DNA of 64,000 nt from Raffaelea ambrosiae (Eukaryota > Ascomycota > Sordariomycetes > Ophiostomatales > Ophiostomataceae), in the NCBI GenBank assembly GCA_002778195.1, contig PCDI01000002.1, positions 806,001 through 870,000 on the forward strand, in the 5' to 3' direction. A model generated the notes under the pieces. That model did not search any database. It was not told the DNA's origin and saw only the letters and a program-made list of their open reading frames with translations. Below, in pieces: positions 42,101 to 52,800 of this stretch. The position numbers were made by a program, and so were the translations under genes. The stretch's first letter is position 1, and each line of letters starts with the position of its first letter.

Positions 42101-44207
42101 CCTCTGGTACTCAGCTCGTCTGTGCTTTGTCTTTGTGTTCCTGCTTCTCTGAAAAAAAGGGGGGGGGCCATCCCGTCGGAACCAGACATCCTGACAATTG
42201 ACCAAGCCGAGGGAATAACTACATAGCAACTGCATCCCGAGGAGGCACTGAGAATACAAAAGTGTACAAACCGTCGGTTGTCAGCTGCGTCTGACGTAAG
42301 TATCTTTCGACCCGGCCGTGTCACTCTGGTAGAGGCTATTCCAGACCACGGCTAGAGTCTGCGAGTCTTCATTGGCCACCGTATTTGGAGACCGTTGAGG
42401 CCGTTTTTTTTTTTTTTTTGGTTTGGTTTGGTTTCTCGCCTTCGTCTCGCGCCGGTTCTGCGGAACTCTGCTTTTGCTCGCCACTTTGCGCCTACAAGGC
42501 AGAAGGGCGAGTCCTACAGGGCTCATGAAATACCCCAGATCGGCCCACAAGGCGTGCCAACAACGTAGTCAAACAGCTCTACTCGTAGGCCCAATGCCGA
42601 TCCCTGTCTTTCGGAGGCAACACGGACAGAGTGGAAGCTCGTGCGCGACAGGGGTTCTTAATGTGGGCGAGGGAACGGGTAAGGAGATACCATGTCGAAA
42701 AAAAGAAAGGAAAAAAACAAAGGAAGGAAGCTGCGGAAGATGAAGCTACTAGTGCAAAGCTAGCCGGAAAAGAAAAAAAGAAAACAAGCGAGCCGTTGTG
42801 GCTTGCACCCCCGTCTGGGCCAGGGTTTACACGGCACGAGACTACGGTGCAAATATGCATACACTTGTCAAGATATACATAATACACTTGTGACTTGTGT
42901 GGTAGAGACAGGCTACTGTCTGTCCGCAACCAAGCTATGACACGGCACTTTGTCGGAAACAGGAAATGATGAGCTTTGCCCACGTCCGTACTTTCCATGG
43001 GCTGGGGAAAAAAAAAAGAGAAAAAAAAAGATGTCCGCATGGCCGTGGCCTGCTGGCAAACGCGCCCGATCCTTCTTGTAGTTGTGGCCCCAATGGTCTT
43101 CTCCAAATGCCTGTTCTGTCCGGAACACAGCGGCCCCAATGGCCTCTGCTGGTTGAAAGTTCATGTTCGTTCCGGAAAATACCCCTGCCAGATACCCTGC
43201 CCGAGCACGCAACACACACACGCTGGGATGCCCCAAGGGTTGCATTGAAGCTGGGCAGAGCCCAGAAAGTGGATTTTTTGTGTCATAGTGGGAAGTAAGT
43301 GAATTGGACACAATATTAATAATGGTACGTATTGCTCTGCAACCAAACTTGGAAATGCTCCAGCGCAGGGTTGCAGAGAGAGGTAGAGAAGAACAACTCT
43401 GAAAGGATCAGCATCCCATGAGATGATACTACGACAGAGAACCAACATTCACACACACAACGCAGGCACCAGTGCGGAGACATGCAAGCCTGACCTGCAT
43501 AGCCAACCACACAATAGTAAGGCCGAGACGGCTGTCCTCCTGCCGTGCTTGGAACAGTTCATCTGACTTTTTTTTTTTCTTTGTCTCGGGTTGTCGGAGG
43601 AGCAGCAGAAAAACCGTGCATCCAGCCCGCGCTGGGGTTCGCAGGATGTACCAAGGCCCGCATCGAATCACAGAGAGCTGGCGTTCACGGGATGGCACAG
43701 GGAACAAACATATCCCCCCTCCCTCGCCTGCTCCCCAATCCAACCCCCGGCCGTTCCGGGCAACGATCGGCAGGAAGGAGGGCATTCCAGTCCCGAAAAA
43801 GAACCGCACGGTTCGGTCAAGAGACCATGTGGTGGTGGTGTGTGTCTGTCGGTGAGATCGTGGTTCGCTTGTCGCCTCGGGTCTGCATTGTGAGCAGGCA
43901 TGGTAGAAGACTGGGTCCGCCAGGCTTGGTCCATGGGGGACACACAAGAAAAAAAAAAAAGACGCCGTCAAGATGGAGAAGAAACGCGCATGCCGCGGAC
44001 AGCTTGGCTGGCCCGGCGCACCTGAGGCATTCCAAGACAACGTTACAGATGTACATCCAGAAGCACGAAAGCACGAATACTAGTTCTTTCCCCATGCACA
44101 GACAAATACCCAACTGCCTCTTTGGAACACCGCCCGATGTGCATTGGTGGATGCGCATCACGCATCTACACAGAAAATCTCGCTGTCCCCCCCCCCTGGT
44201 CTCGCTG
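39150..44207. other. 5-kb region without a supported gene
   Basis: Lies between the GH47 start (39149) and the Rad10 stop (44210), both minus-strand genes. It contains purine-rich runs (39270-39360, 41700-41760), poly-T runs (40666-40682, 42405-42419) and many short overlapping frames on both strands. None has a domain, splice pattern or codon bias I can defend. I saw no tRNA-like B box. Confidence 0.4.
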
Positions 44208-45623
44208 CTACCCCTTCTCCCGCAGTCGTGCCAGTGCCGCGGCTATGCCCTCGCTCATGTTCTCTTCTTCCTGTGGCCGAGATGCCGCCGATCGAGGAGG
44301 CGGGGCTTCGTCCTGGTCGGCCGTCCCGGCCTCTGCGAAAAGATCGTCCAGGTCCTCGTCCAGGTCCGCGTCCAGGTGGTCGTGAGCCTCCATGACGTCA
44401 TGGGTCGGGTGGCCTCTCTGGGTCGTTTCCTTCTGCTTCTGCTGCTGCACAAGCGCGTCCATAACCCGCTGCGGCACCCGCCCCAGCGGGATCGCCTGGT
44501 CCAGCACAGACGCCGAAGCCTCTGCAGCAGAGAGCTGGGTCGACGGCTCGCCTGTCCTTGTCGTGGACGTTGTTCTTCTTCCTCCTCCTCCTCCTCTGCC
44601 CCCCCCTCGCCGCGCCCCTCCCTTCTTCACTCGGAACGGCGCCTCCACCGCCCGCCGCCACCCCTGGATCTTCTTCTCGCCCCAGCCCTGCACCTGCCCC
44701 AGCTGCTCCGCCTCCGCCGTCACCGCCCGCCGCAGACTCCCAAACGACGACACCAGCGCCACCGCGTCCGCCTTGTGCACCACCCGCGGCACCGTCGCAA
44801 ACTGCACCAGCCGCTCCGCATAGCCGGCCGCCTGCGTGCCGCGGATCGCCGCGAACCCGGACGCGTGCTCAAAGCTCTTGTACAGCTCCAGGTAGCGCGC
44901 CGCCTCGGCCGCGGACCAGCACAGAATCAGCGTCACGTGGTTCACCAGCGACGTCTTGGCCAGCTCGCGCAGCGACTCCTCGTGGTTGTCAATGTCGACC
45001 AGCGCCAGCAGGATGCGCAGCCGGAACTTGCCCTGCAGCGCCTGGATGCGCTTGTAGATGTACTCGGGGTGCAGGCGGTGGTACTTGAGGCTGAGAAACA
45101 GCGCGCAGGTGGTGGTGCCGAGCCCGTAGTCGGCCAAGATGTCGGAATACTCCCACGGCACCGACCGCAGCTGGTTGACCACGGGGTTGCCCTTTTGCCG
45201 GGGGCTCACGAGAATGGTCGACCCGGACGAAGGCACAAACGGACGCGGGCCCTGGCCGGACCCTCCGCCGGACCCTCCGCCGGACCCTCCGGCGGCGGAC
45301 GGCGCGTCGCCCGACAAAGGCGGGCCACCAGGCAAGGCCTGCGGCGTCGGCTGCACAATGCGCGGCCCCGTCTGTGCTGGCGGCGGTGGTGCGCCCGGCC
45401 GCTGGACGCGCTGAGGCAGGGGCTGCTGGATGCGCGGCGCGGTCGGTCTCGGGGGAGGGGCCGAGGCAGAGGACGATGAAGCTGATGACGACGGTGGGCC
45501 ACCTGGCTGTTTGGGCGCGGGCGGTGGTGGTCGCGCCGGTGCACTCGCGCTCTGGCTGACATCCGAGGCAGCCAGCGCGGCGAGAAAGTCGGCGTCGGCG
45601 CCAAAGTCGTCGTCGTCGTCCAT
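44208..45623 (-). CDS. rad10: DNA repair endonuclease non-catalytic subunit Rad10/ERCC1
   Basis: Partner of XPF/Rad1; together they cut DNA 5' of lesions in nucleotide excision repair and process recombination intermediates in the nucleus. 471 aa, single exon. The start MDDDDDFGADADFLAALAAS is the first ATG that gives the conserved acidic opening. Residues 35-135 are low complexity (Pro/Ser/Gly). The central ERCC1 domain (136-260) begins ILVSPRQKGNPVVNQLRSVPWEY and includes YGLGTTTCALFLSLKYHRLHPEYIYKR (split here only for length). The tandem helix-hairpin-helix region is at about 280-333 (FGSLRRA, VQGWGEKKIQGWRRA). An extra C-terminal tail of 135 residues is Gly/Arg-rich, then acidic (DLDEDLDDLFAEAG). 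Confidence 0.95.
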   Translation of the reverse strand: MDDDDDFGADADFLAALAASDVSQSASAPARPPPPAPKQPGGPPSSSASSSSASAPPPRPTAPRIQQPLPQRVQRPGAPPPPAQTGPRIVQPTPQALPGGPPLSGDAPSAAGGSGGGSGGGSGQGPRPFVPSSGSTILVSPRQKGNPVVNQLRSVPWEYSDILADYGLGTTTCALFLSLKYHRLHPEYIYKRIQALQGKFRLRILLALVDIDNHEESLRELAKTSLVNHVTLILCWSAAEAARYLELYKSFEHASGFAAIRGTQAAGYAERLVQFATVPRVVHKADAVALVSSFGSLRRAVTAEAEQLGQVQGWGEKKIQGWRRAVEAPFRVKKGGARRGGGRGGGGGRRTTSTTRTGEPSTQLSAAEASASVLDQAIPLGRVPQRVMDALVQQQKQKETTQRGHPTHDVMEAHDHLDADLDEDLDDLFAEAGTADQDEAPPPRSAASRPQEEENMSEGIAAALARLREKG

Positions 45624-46551
45624 GATGCGAGTGGCGAGAAGATGGCGATGGGTGGGAAGGCGGAAGAGGGAAGAGATGGGAAGAGATGGGAAGAGACAAA
45701 AGTCCAAGAGAAAAAGGTTCAGGTGCGTCTGACAGAAATGGATGTGATTGGTCGAGGGTGCCAGTGCAGCCTGTTTAGTGGGGCTTCCACACTCGAGCAC
45801 CCCATCACTCATAACCACTCAAATTCAAGTCACACACAGCAGATTATTGGTATATGTTTCACTCATTGTGTGGTTTAACTGAAGCACATTACAACAAATA
45901 ACTAAAAGGGATAACTAAAAGAGATTTAACATGAAAAACAAGGCAGAAGAATAAAAAAAAATGTAGATGATATCAGATGTAGGTCGTGATCCTGTCTGTC
46001 GGGACAGTGTTTATATTGTTGTTGGGTAGTCTTTCCGTCGTTCCTTGTGGCTCCCTTCTCTTTTTTTTTGTCGTATCTTTTGAAAAAGACAACTTCATTT
46101 CGGTTCCGTAGCATCCCGTCGTTGAATTCGTAAGAAGGAAAAACAGGAAAGTATTAAACAGTAAACTAAAAACTGGAAGCATGAAGCATGAAGCATGAGC
46201 AAAACAAAAAAGGGTTGTATGTGTCGGTTGTTTCACCGGGTGGGTTGGTTATTTGTCATTGTTTTTTCATTCGGGGTTTTTGGTCGTTTTGTCGTTAGGC
46301 AGGTTTGCGTTTGTCGTCATATGAAAACAGGCGTGAAAACATTAAAAAAGGAAATCATGCAAAACATAAAAACGAAAGACTGGGAGGAGAGTTGTGAATG
46401 AATCGACAAGGAGACAAAGAGTCTCTCGAATCATCCCATACAAGCTCCCCTCACCTGGTATTGGTTCCACTTCTGACTTCTCCTCGCCTTCGGGAGTCCT
46501 TCATCTGCACAACGATGGCGGTCACTTCTCTTTCTTCGCCTCTCCTCTTCT
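45624..46551. other. intergenic, promoter of rad10 and 3' region of the polyQ protein gene
   Basis: 928 bases, AT-rich from 45780 to 46380. A short GCATGAA triplication is at about 46179-46197. No gene seen. Confidence 0.5.
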
Positions 46552-47866
46552 TCACGACCGAATCGACATGCTCGAGTCGTACTCGCTCTCGCTGATCACA
46601 CCCGACGCCGCTTCCGCCTCCGTCTCGGAGCCCGTTGCCGTCAGGTTGTCGTGCATGTTGTACAGCGTCCGCAGCCACAGGCCAAACATTTGCTCGACCT
46701 GCCCCGCGTCCTTGCGCTTGGCCCGTCGGGCGTCCGCCACCATGCGGTCCCGCAGCTGCTCGTACGCCTCAATCATCACCAGCACCTGGAGGGCCGAGGT
46801 CGCCGAGGTCACGGGAGGCGGAGCCGGCATGTCGGGCATGGTGGAATCGCCGACGTTCTTGGACGAATCCAGCCACGACCCGGGCATCTTGCTGCAGTAC
46901 TCGTCGTCGCCGCTGCCCCAGAAGTCGCGCACCTTGCGCTCCGCAGCGCGCTCGGCCGTCGACTTGCTGCCGGGCGCCGGCGTCACGGCCGACGTCAGCT
47001 CGCGGCTCAGCAGGTCCATGCAGATCTGCAGGCTGACGTTGTTGTCGGACGAAGACGACGACGGCGGCGGTGGCGACGAAGACGTCGTGGACGCCGACGA
47101 GATCGAGGATGCGGCATACTTGGCGCGGTGCTGCGCACCCGGCAGCGAGTAGTTGATGCTGGAGCCCGAGGCCGAGCCGCCCGCGCTCGAGGAGCCCGAG
47201 CTGCTGCTGACATAGCTGCGGTTGCGGGCATGGCCCAGCTTGGGGAGGCTGGTGCTGTACTGCTCGCGCAGACTGGGCTGTTCACGGGCATGTTGGGCAT
47301 GCATCTTCTGAGCATGCATCTGCTGGGCGTGTTGTTGCTGCTGCTGCTGTTGCTGCTGGAGGTGGTACTCCTGAACATGCTGGTTGTCGTCGTCGTCAAA
47401 CTCAAACTCAAACTTGCTCTTGGACGAGCTGACGGGTGCGGCCGGCAGCGGTGCCTCTCTGGCATAGCCAAAAGTGTCACGGCTCTCGTTGCGACCGTGG
47501 AACTGCTGCTGTGGCTGCTGCTGCTGCCGAGGCTGCGCCTGCGTATACGTCGGCTGTTGCTTGTCTGTGGCCACAGCGCGCGCAGCATGGTTTGTGGAAC
47601 CAGCGTGCGACGGGAAGGCTGGTGATGGCAGCGGCGACGCGGATGAGATGGAGTCGGCCTTGGGCTTTGAACTGAACAGCATGAACTTGCGCGGCTGCTT
47701 GTGCAGTTTCTGGGGCTGCGACGTCTGCGTCTTCTGGGCGGTGGCTGGTTGCGGTTGCTGTTGCTGTTCTTGTTGCTGCTGCTGCTGCTGCTGTTGCAGG
47801 TTCCGCAGCGGGAGCGGCCGCATGTTCTGAGCAGGCTGCTGGGTAGGAGCATACTCTTGTATGGGC

Positions 47867-47902
<36 letters not shown>

Positions 47903-49830
47903 GCATACTCTTGCATGCGCTGCGGGACAGGGACATACTCTTCCACGGGCGGCTGCTGCGGGGGATACGACAGCGGAGTCTGGAAGCGCACCGGGTCGTG
48001 GACGACGGTGCTGGGACGGTCGTCGCCAAAGTCAGAAAGGGCGTCTGTGAAGGCAGAGTTGCGCGATGCCAGCAGGGCGCGGTACTCGTCAGCGATGCAC
48101 TCGATGCTCGACTTGGAGTTGAGCAGATTGAGTTCCGCCGAGGCCGGGTCCGCCACGGCGGTTGTCTGGTCGGCATGGCTCTGGTCGGCGTTCGCGTGGT
48201 CCGCGTCGTGAGCGTCGTGAAGAGCACCCGTGCTCTCCAGCTGGCCAATGGAGTACACGGGCGTCTTGGGCTTGCGGCGCTTCTCGCCAGACGAGGAGGC
48301 CGCCGACGCATCGGTGTCCAGCGACTCGGTCGAGTCGGGCGCGGGGGCACACGACTTGGAGCGGGTGCGGGTGGGCGTGTAGCTGCCGATCTGCTCGCTC
48401 TGCGTGTGCGTGTGGGAGAACCACCGCGGCGCACGGTTGTCCCGGTTGTCCCGGTTGTCCCGGCTGTCCCGGACCAGGTGCGACAGCTCCGGCACAATGC
48501 GCGGACTCGACTTGGCCAGCTGCGCATGCGCATAGAACGGGTCCGAGGACGAGCTGTGGTGCGACGGCGCAAACGACGAGGTCGAGCCCGCGTGCGGCGG
48601 AGAGAGCGGCGTCAGAGGTGCGCTGCCACTGCTGCTGCCCATGGGGGCCACAGCGGCCATGCCATGCGCGCCGCCCGAGGCGACCGCACCGGTCGAGCCG
48701 TTGAACGAGTGCGTAAACGACGACGCATAGGTCGACGAGATCGACATGGTGCCGCCGGGCGACGAAGGCACCAGCGAGGCCTGGGAGCCGGTGGCGGCCG
48801 TGGGCACATGGGTGTTGTGGTGGCGCACAATCGGCGGGAAGTGGCTGTTGGAGCGGTTGTTGCGGCGCGTGTTGCTGTTGTCGTTGCTGCTGTCGCGGCT
48901 GTTGCTGCTGTCGCTGCTGTTCCGGTTGTGCCACTGGATGTGGTCGGCCGCGGTCGATTCCCGGCTCATCACCTGGGCCGACTGGTGGGTCGGCATCTGG
49001 TACGGCCGGTGGAACTGCGGGAAGTGGCGCTGGACGGTGCCCGGGACCGTCAGCGGCGGGACGACGGGGCGGCCGGCCGCGCTCAGCGGCGAGCGCAGGC
49101 CGTCGTCGGTGCGGTGGGCGGCGGCCCAGGCCTGGGTGGCGGCTTCGCGCTCCTGGGCGTCGATGAGCGCCAGAGCGCGGACCTGGTTCTGGGCCTGGGC
49201 CTTCTTCTCGGCCTTTTCCTGGGCGCGCAGCTTGGCGGCCGCGGCGACCTGCGCCTTGATGTCGTGGCCGTTGGACGACCGGGCAATGGTGCCCACGGTA
49301 CCATACGCGGAGGCCTGGATGATGGGGCTGATGGGGCTGACCGGGCTCGTGGGACTGCCCGAGGAGCTGGTCGGACTCGGCGGCATCATGCCGGACGTGG
49401 CCGTGCGGAAGGTGCTGGCCGAGTGGTTGCTGTGGCTGCCGTGGCTGCCGTGGCTGCTGCTGCTGCTTTGGCTATTGCTGTGGCTGTGGCCGTGGCTGGC
49501 GGTGCTCGTGGGGCTGTCCGGAGGGGCCAAGACGTTGATCATGCTGAGGCCCAGCTTGGGGTCGTACTTGATGCTCAGAAAGCCGTCGCCGCTGGTCTGG
49601 GGAATGGGCGGCAGCGGCGGCGGATTCTGGGTGGACACGGCCGACTTGCCAACGTGGGTGCCGCCGCCCAGCGAGAGCATGCTGGGCGGCCCGCCAATGA
49701 TGTCCGGGTCAAAGTCCTGGCGATGCTTGGCTTTCTGGAGCTTGCGCCGCAGACGGGGCGACTCGTCCTTCTGGCTGAAGAAGCTCGGGCAGAAGGGCAG
49801 CGAAATGCTCTTTCTGCGTTCCGACGCCAT
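46552..49830 (-). CDS. long low-complexity, polyQ-rich protein of unknown function
   Basis: 1092 aa in one exon, starting MASERRKSISLPFCPSFFSQ. I do not recognise a named domain. The first 80 residues look ordered and basic (SPRLRRKLQKAKHRQDFDPD, then IGGPPSML, FLSIKYDPKLGLSMIN), and the last 130 are also less biased (NVSLQICMDLLSRELTSAV, KVRDFWGSGDDEYCSKMPGSW, LQVLVMIEAYEQLRDRM, QVEQMFGLWLRTLYNMHDNL). Between them are Ser, His, Asn and Gln tracts, with pure or near-pure Gln runs around 47868-47903, 47761-47800 and 47332-47358. The DNA encodes Gln by both CAG and CAA. Such architecture is common in fungal regulatory or scaffold proteins; no specific role is claimed. Confidence 0.8.
47868..47903 (-). 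repeat. CAG/CTG repeat encoding polyglutamine
   Basis: About eleven consecutive Gln codons in the long low-complexity protein; two further Gln-rich tracts lie at 47761-47800 and 47332-47358. Likely length-polymorphic. Confidence 0.85.
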
Positions 49831-52800
49831 TTTCACGGTGGATTGGAAGTTTTTTGGGGGGGGTTTTTTGTGTAAGTTTTTGTTTTCGCCGAATTTGTCG
49901 TATTTGCCTTTTTGTGCCCTTTTCGATCTTCTGTTCTTGAATTTCGGATTTTTTTTTCTTTTTTGCACTTCTCTCTCAATTCTGGCCTCTGCCGTGCTTG
50001 CAGCAGTTCTTGCGGGAATGACAGGCTGATCTCCCGAGTTTTGGGGGCGGTGTCACTGTCACGCAGTGATTGCAGGGCGCATTGGAGACGCTGGTTCTAG
50101 ACCGCTGTTGCAAAGAGGCGCAGTTTCGCAGAGACTTTCTCATTCGCCGCAGAGTGTCCGCGGATTCTCGCAAGTCGGTGGCGTTCCTACACAATCCGGG
50201 CCTGCAAAAGGCGGCCTTGGCGACGTCACTCTGAAATTGTTGGTGAGCTCTGCTCTTGGCGAAACACGGTTCTGCTGAGTTCTGCCGGGTTTTGCTGTAG
50301 TCCTGCTGACCTTTTGTTGCTGGGATCCAACCACGGGCCGGACGTGAGATTGGCGATATGGCCCAGGCCTGCGCCAGAGGCGGTATCGTTCGTCTGGGCG
50401 ACCACCAATTGGCGTTGCTGATTCTCGTGGCTTGGCTTGCCTGTCTTCCTGCTGTCTGGGGGGGAAGAGCAAAGGGCAAAGCCTGGTTCGGACTCCGGAC
50501 TGGACAGGCACTGCCTGGAAGGGGAGTGGATGGGTGGTAGGAGGGGGGAGGGGGGGACAGAGAAAGAGAATGACGGGACGCGTAGGTGGGTGAGGAACAG
50601 AAAGGACGAGAGAAGGAGTGGGAGCTGACGAGAGAGAGAGGCAGCGAAGGGGGCGGGTTCACCTTTAAGAGACCCAGATATTGGTGAACCAGTGCAACAG
50701 CCCACTCCAGAAAAGCAAGGAACGAGCTTGTGAAAGAAACAAGAACAGACGAATGCCGGAAAGGAAAAAGACCTGCCGGGGAAGCGTCCTCTTCCTCGCC
50801 GAGCGTTTCGTGTATCTCGAGCTGGTTCCCAGTCCATGCCGAGTGGCCTGCTGGGTGCCCTGCTGTGGGTGATCTGCTGGTGGACTGGCTGGGCCATCCA
50901 TCCTGCTGCCTGTCTTGGAGGACGCGACGACCGAAAAAGGGCGTCGCCCTCGACGCACGATTACTTCATCGATGCTAGCGTTGCTCCCCAGTCCATCCCG
51001 TTGGAGCCAAGCGTCGACGAGCAGTGGCCAGCAAGTGGACGGGCTGGGTAAAGATGGACCAGGGGGGGCGAGAGAGCCAAAAAAACTCCCCTCCCCCTCC
51101 CAAAAAGAGGATCCAGAAGAACAGCCCGTATCAGACTAGCAAAGCATAGGGGCCCTGACACGACATGGCCAGGTACGAGACACACAGAAGAGAGAGAAAG
51201 AGGGAGTGACAGAGCGTCGCCAAGACATGCTCGTATCTGCAGTCCCGCTAGTGGTGAATTTGGGCTGATCGATGTATCGTACAATGGGTGTGGGCAATTA
51301 AGGTCAGAGCACCGGTTTGCCATATGGGCGGGATGGCAGGAACAGCGCCAGCGTCGACGGGCAGAGTGGGGCGGGAGGGGAGGCAAAAATAGCAGATCCC
51401 TGTCAACGAGCGAGGGTCGTCCCAGCTGAGGTTGGGAGTGGGGCATTCGCGGAGCTAAGAGAGTACCTGTTTTCTCGCACGATTTGGGCCATCGCCAAAG
51501 TATCCCACTAGCACAGTCTGTGCATGGCGCTGGGAAAGTGCTTGCATGGATAGCGTGCGAATTCAGAAAGGTTGGGAGGCAAAAGCGACAATACGACGTC
51601 GACAGCTCAACCAACCTCGCAACCCAGCCACGGCGCCAGAGAGGATTCTGGTTTTGTGTAAAAGAGGTTGACCATGGTTCACGGCGAGGGGATTAGAGGG
51701 AGACGGTGAAGAAAATGGAAAGGGAAAACGTCTGGGAGGCAGGAATGCCCACTGGCATGCAAAATGGGAGAGACATTGCCGACGCGGGCCGTGTGTTTGA
51801 CCTTGTAGTCTGCATTCCGGACCAGAAAATCGAGCATCGCCGGCAGACGCAGCATCCTGGCCCAGCAGTTGCCTCATGCTGCTGTGACGCGCATGGGCTG
51901 CGGTGGTGGGCGAGCAAGGATGCCTCGTCTGGGGGCTGGGCTACAGAGTCGGTACTTTTGGTTTGGGCGTTTTGGCTTGTATGATACTACCAGACGCCAA
52001 CCTCGCATAAAAAAAAAAAATAGAAAGAAAAAAACAAGCACAGTCTGTGCCCTCGCACGACCGAATTGCCAGCCCCAAGACTCGATCGATCAGTTCCATG
52101 GGAAGCATCCATGCAAGCGAAGTCAACATCGTGTTAAGATGCCCATAAAAACCAGCGGTAAAAAAGAGCGCCCACCGAAGCCCACCCAAGCCCAAAGCCC
52201 ACCAAAGAAGCAGGGCCCCACTTTCGCGATACGAGCAAGCCTTATGCAGGCCTAACCGTAATCCAAATGTCGTCTTCCACAGAGTGCCGATCTCTCGTAG
52301 GATGCACATGCCTGCAGGGTTGCCCCCAGCGCCAATCGCCAACTGTGCATGTTTGCCCATACTCGTAGATCTTTGATCGCGAACAAACTCTTCATCGTCT
52401 CATTCTATGGTCGTCAGTTTTGCTGTTGGAGGCTGGCGACAAAGAGCGAAAGGCGTGTCTATTCTCTTTTCTACCAGAGCGGACAGTTGAAGGTGAAACC
52501 CCGTGAAAATCAGCTGGACATCAAAAACCAGTCGAACACCAGCCGAACGCCAGTCGATATCTCCCCGGGCGTTGAGTCACTCATGTGGCTCTGTCCAGCT
52601 TCCCTGCTCGGTGGTTGGTGCAGCTTCCAACTCGGTCGAGATCCTCATCCTCTGAACCAGCTAAACCAGCCCTCGTATTTTATTATTTTATTTTTTTCGC
52701 TGTGGTTTCTTGTTTCTTCGCTTGTTTCTTTCTCGGCCTCTTTTGTTCCTTTCTTCCATGGGGTCTTCCTTTTTGGTTTCTCTTTCTTGCTGCGCATCTG

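Noticed and set aside
43545..45479. 644-codon plus-strand frame opposite rad10
   Set aside because: Shadow of the Rad10/ERCC1 coding strand; low-complexity Arg/Pro-rich translation.
47701..49875. 724-codon plus-strand frame rich in Leu and Arg
   Set aside because: Antisense of the polyQ protein: CTG runs read as Leu because CAG repeats lie on the other strand.
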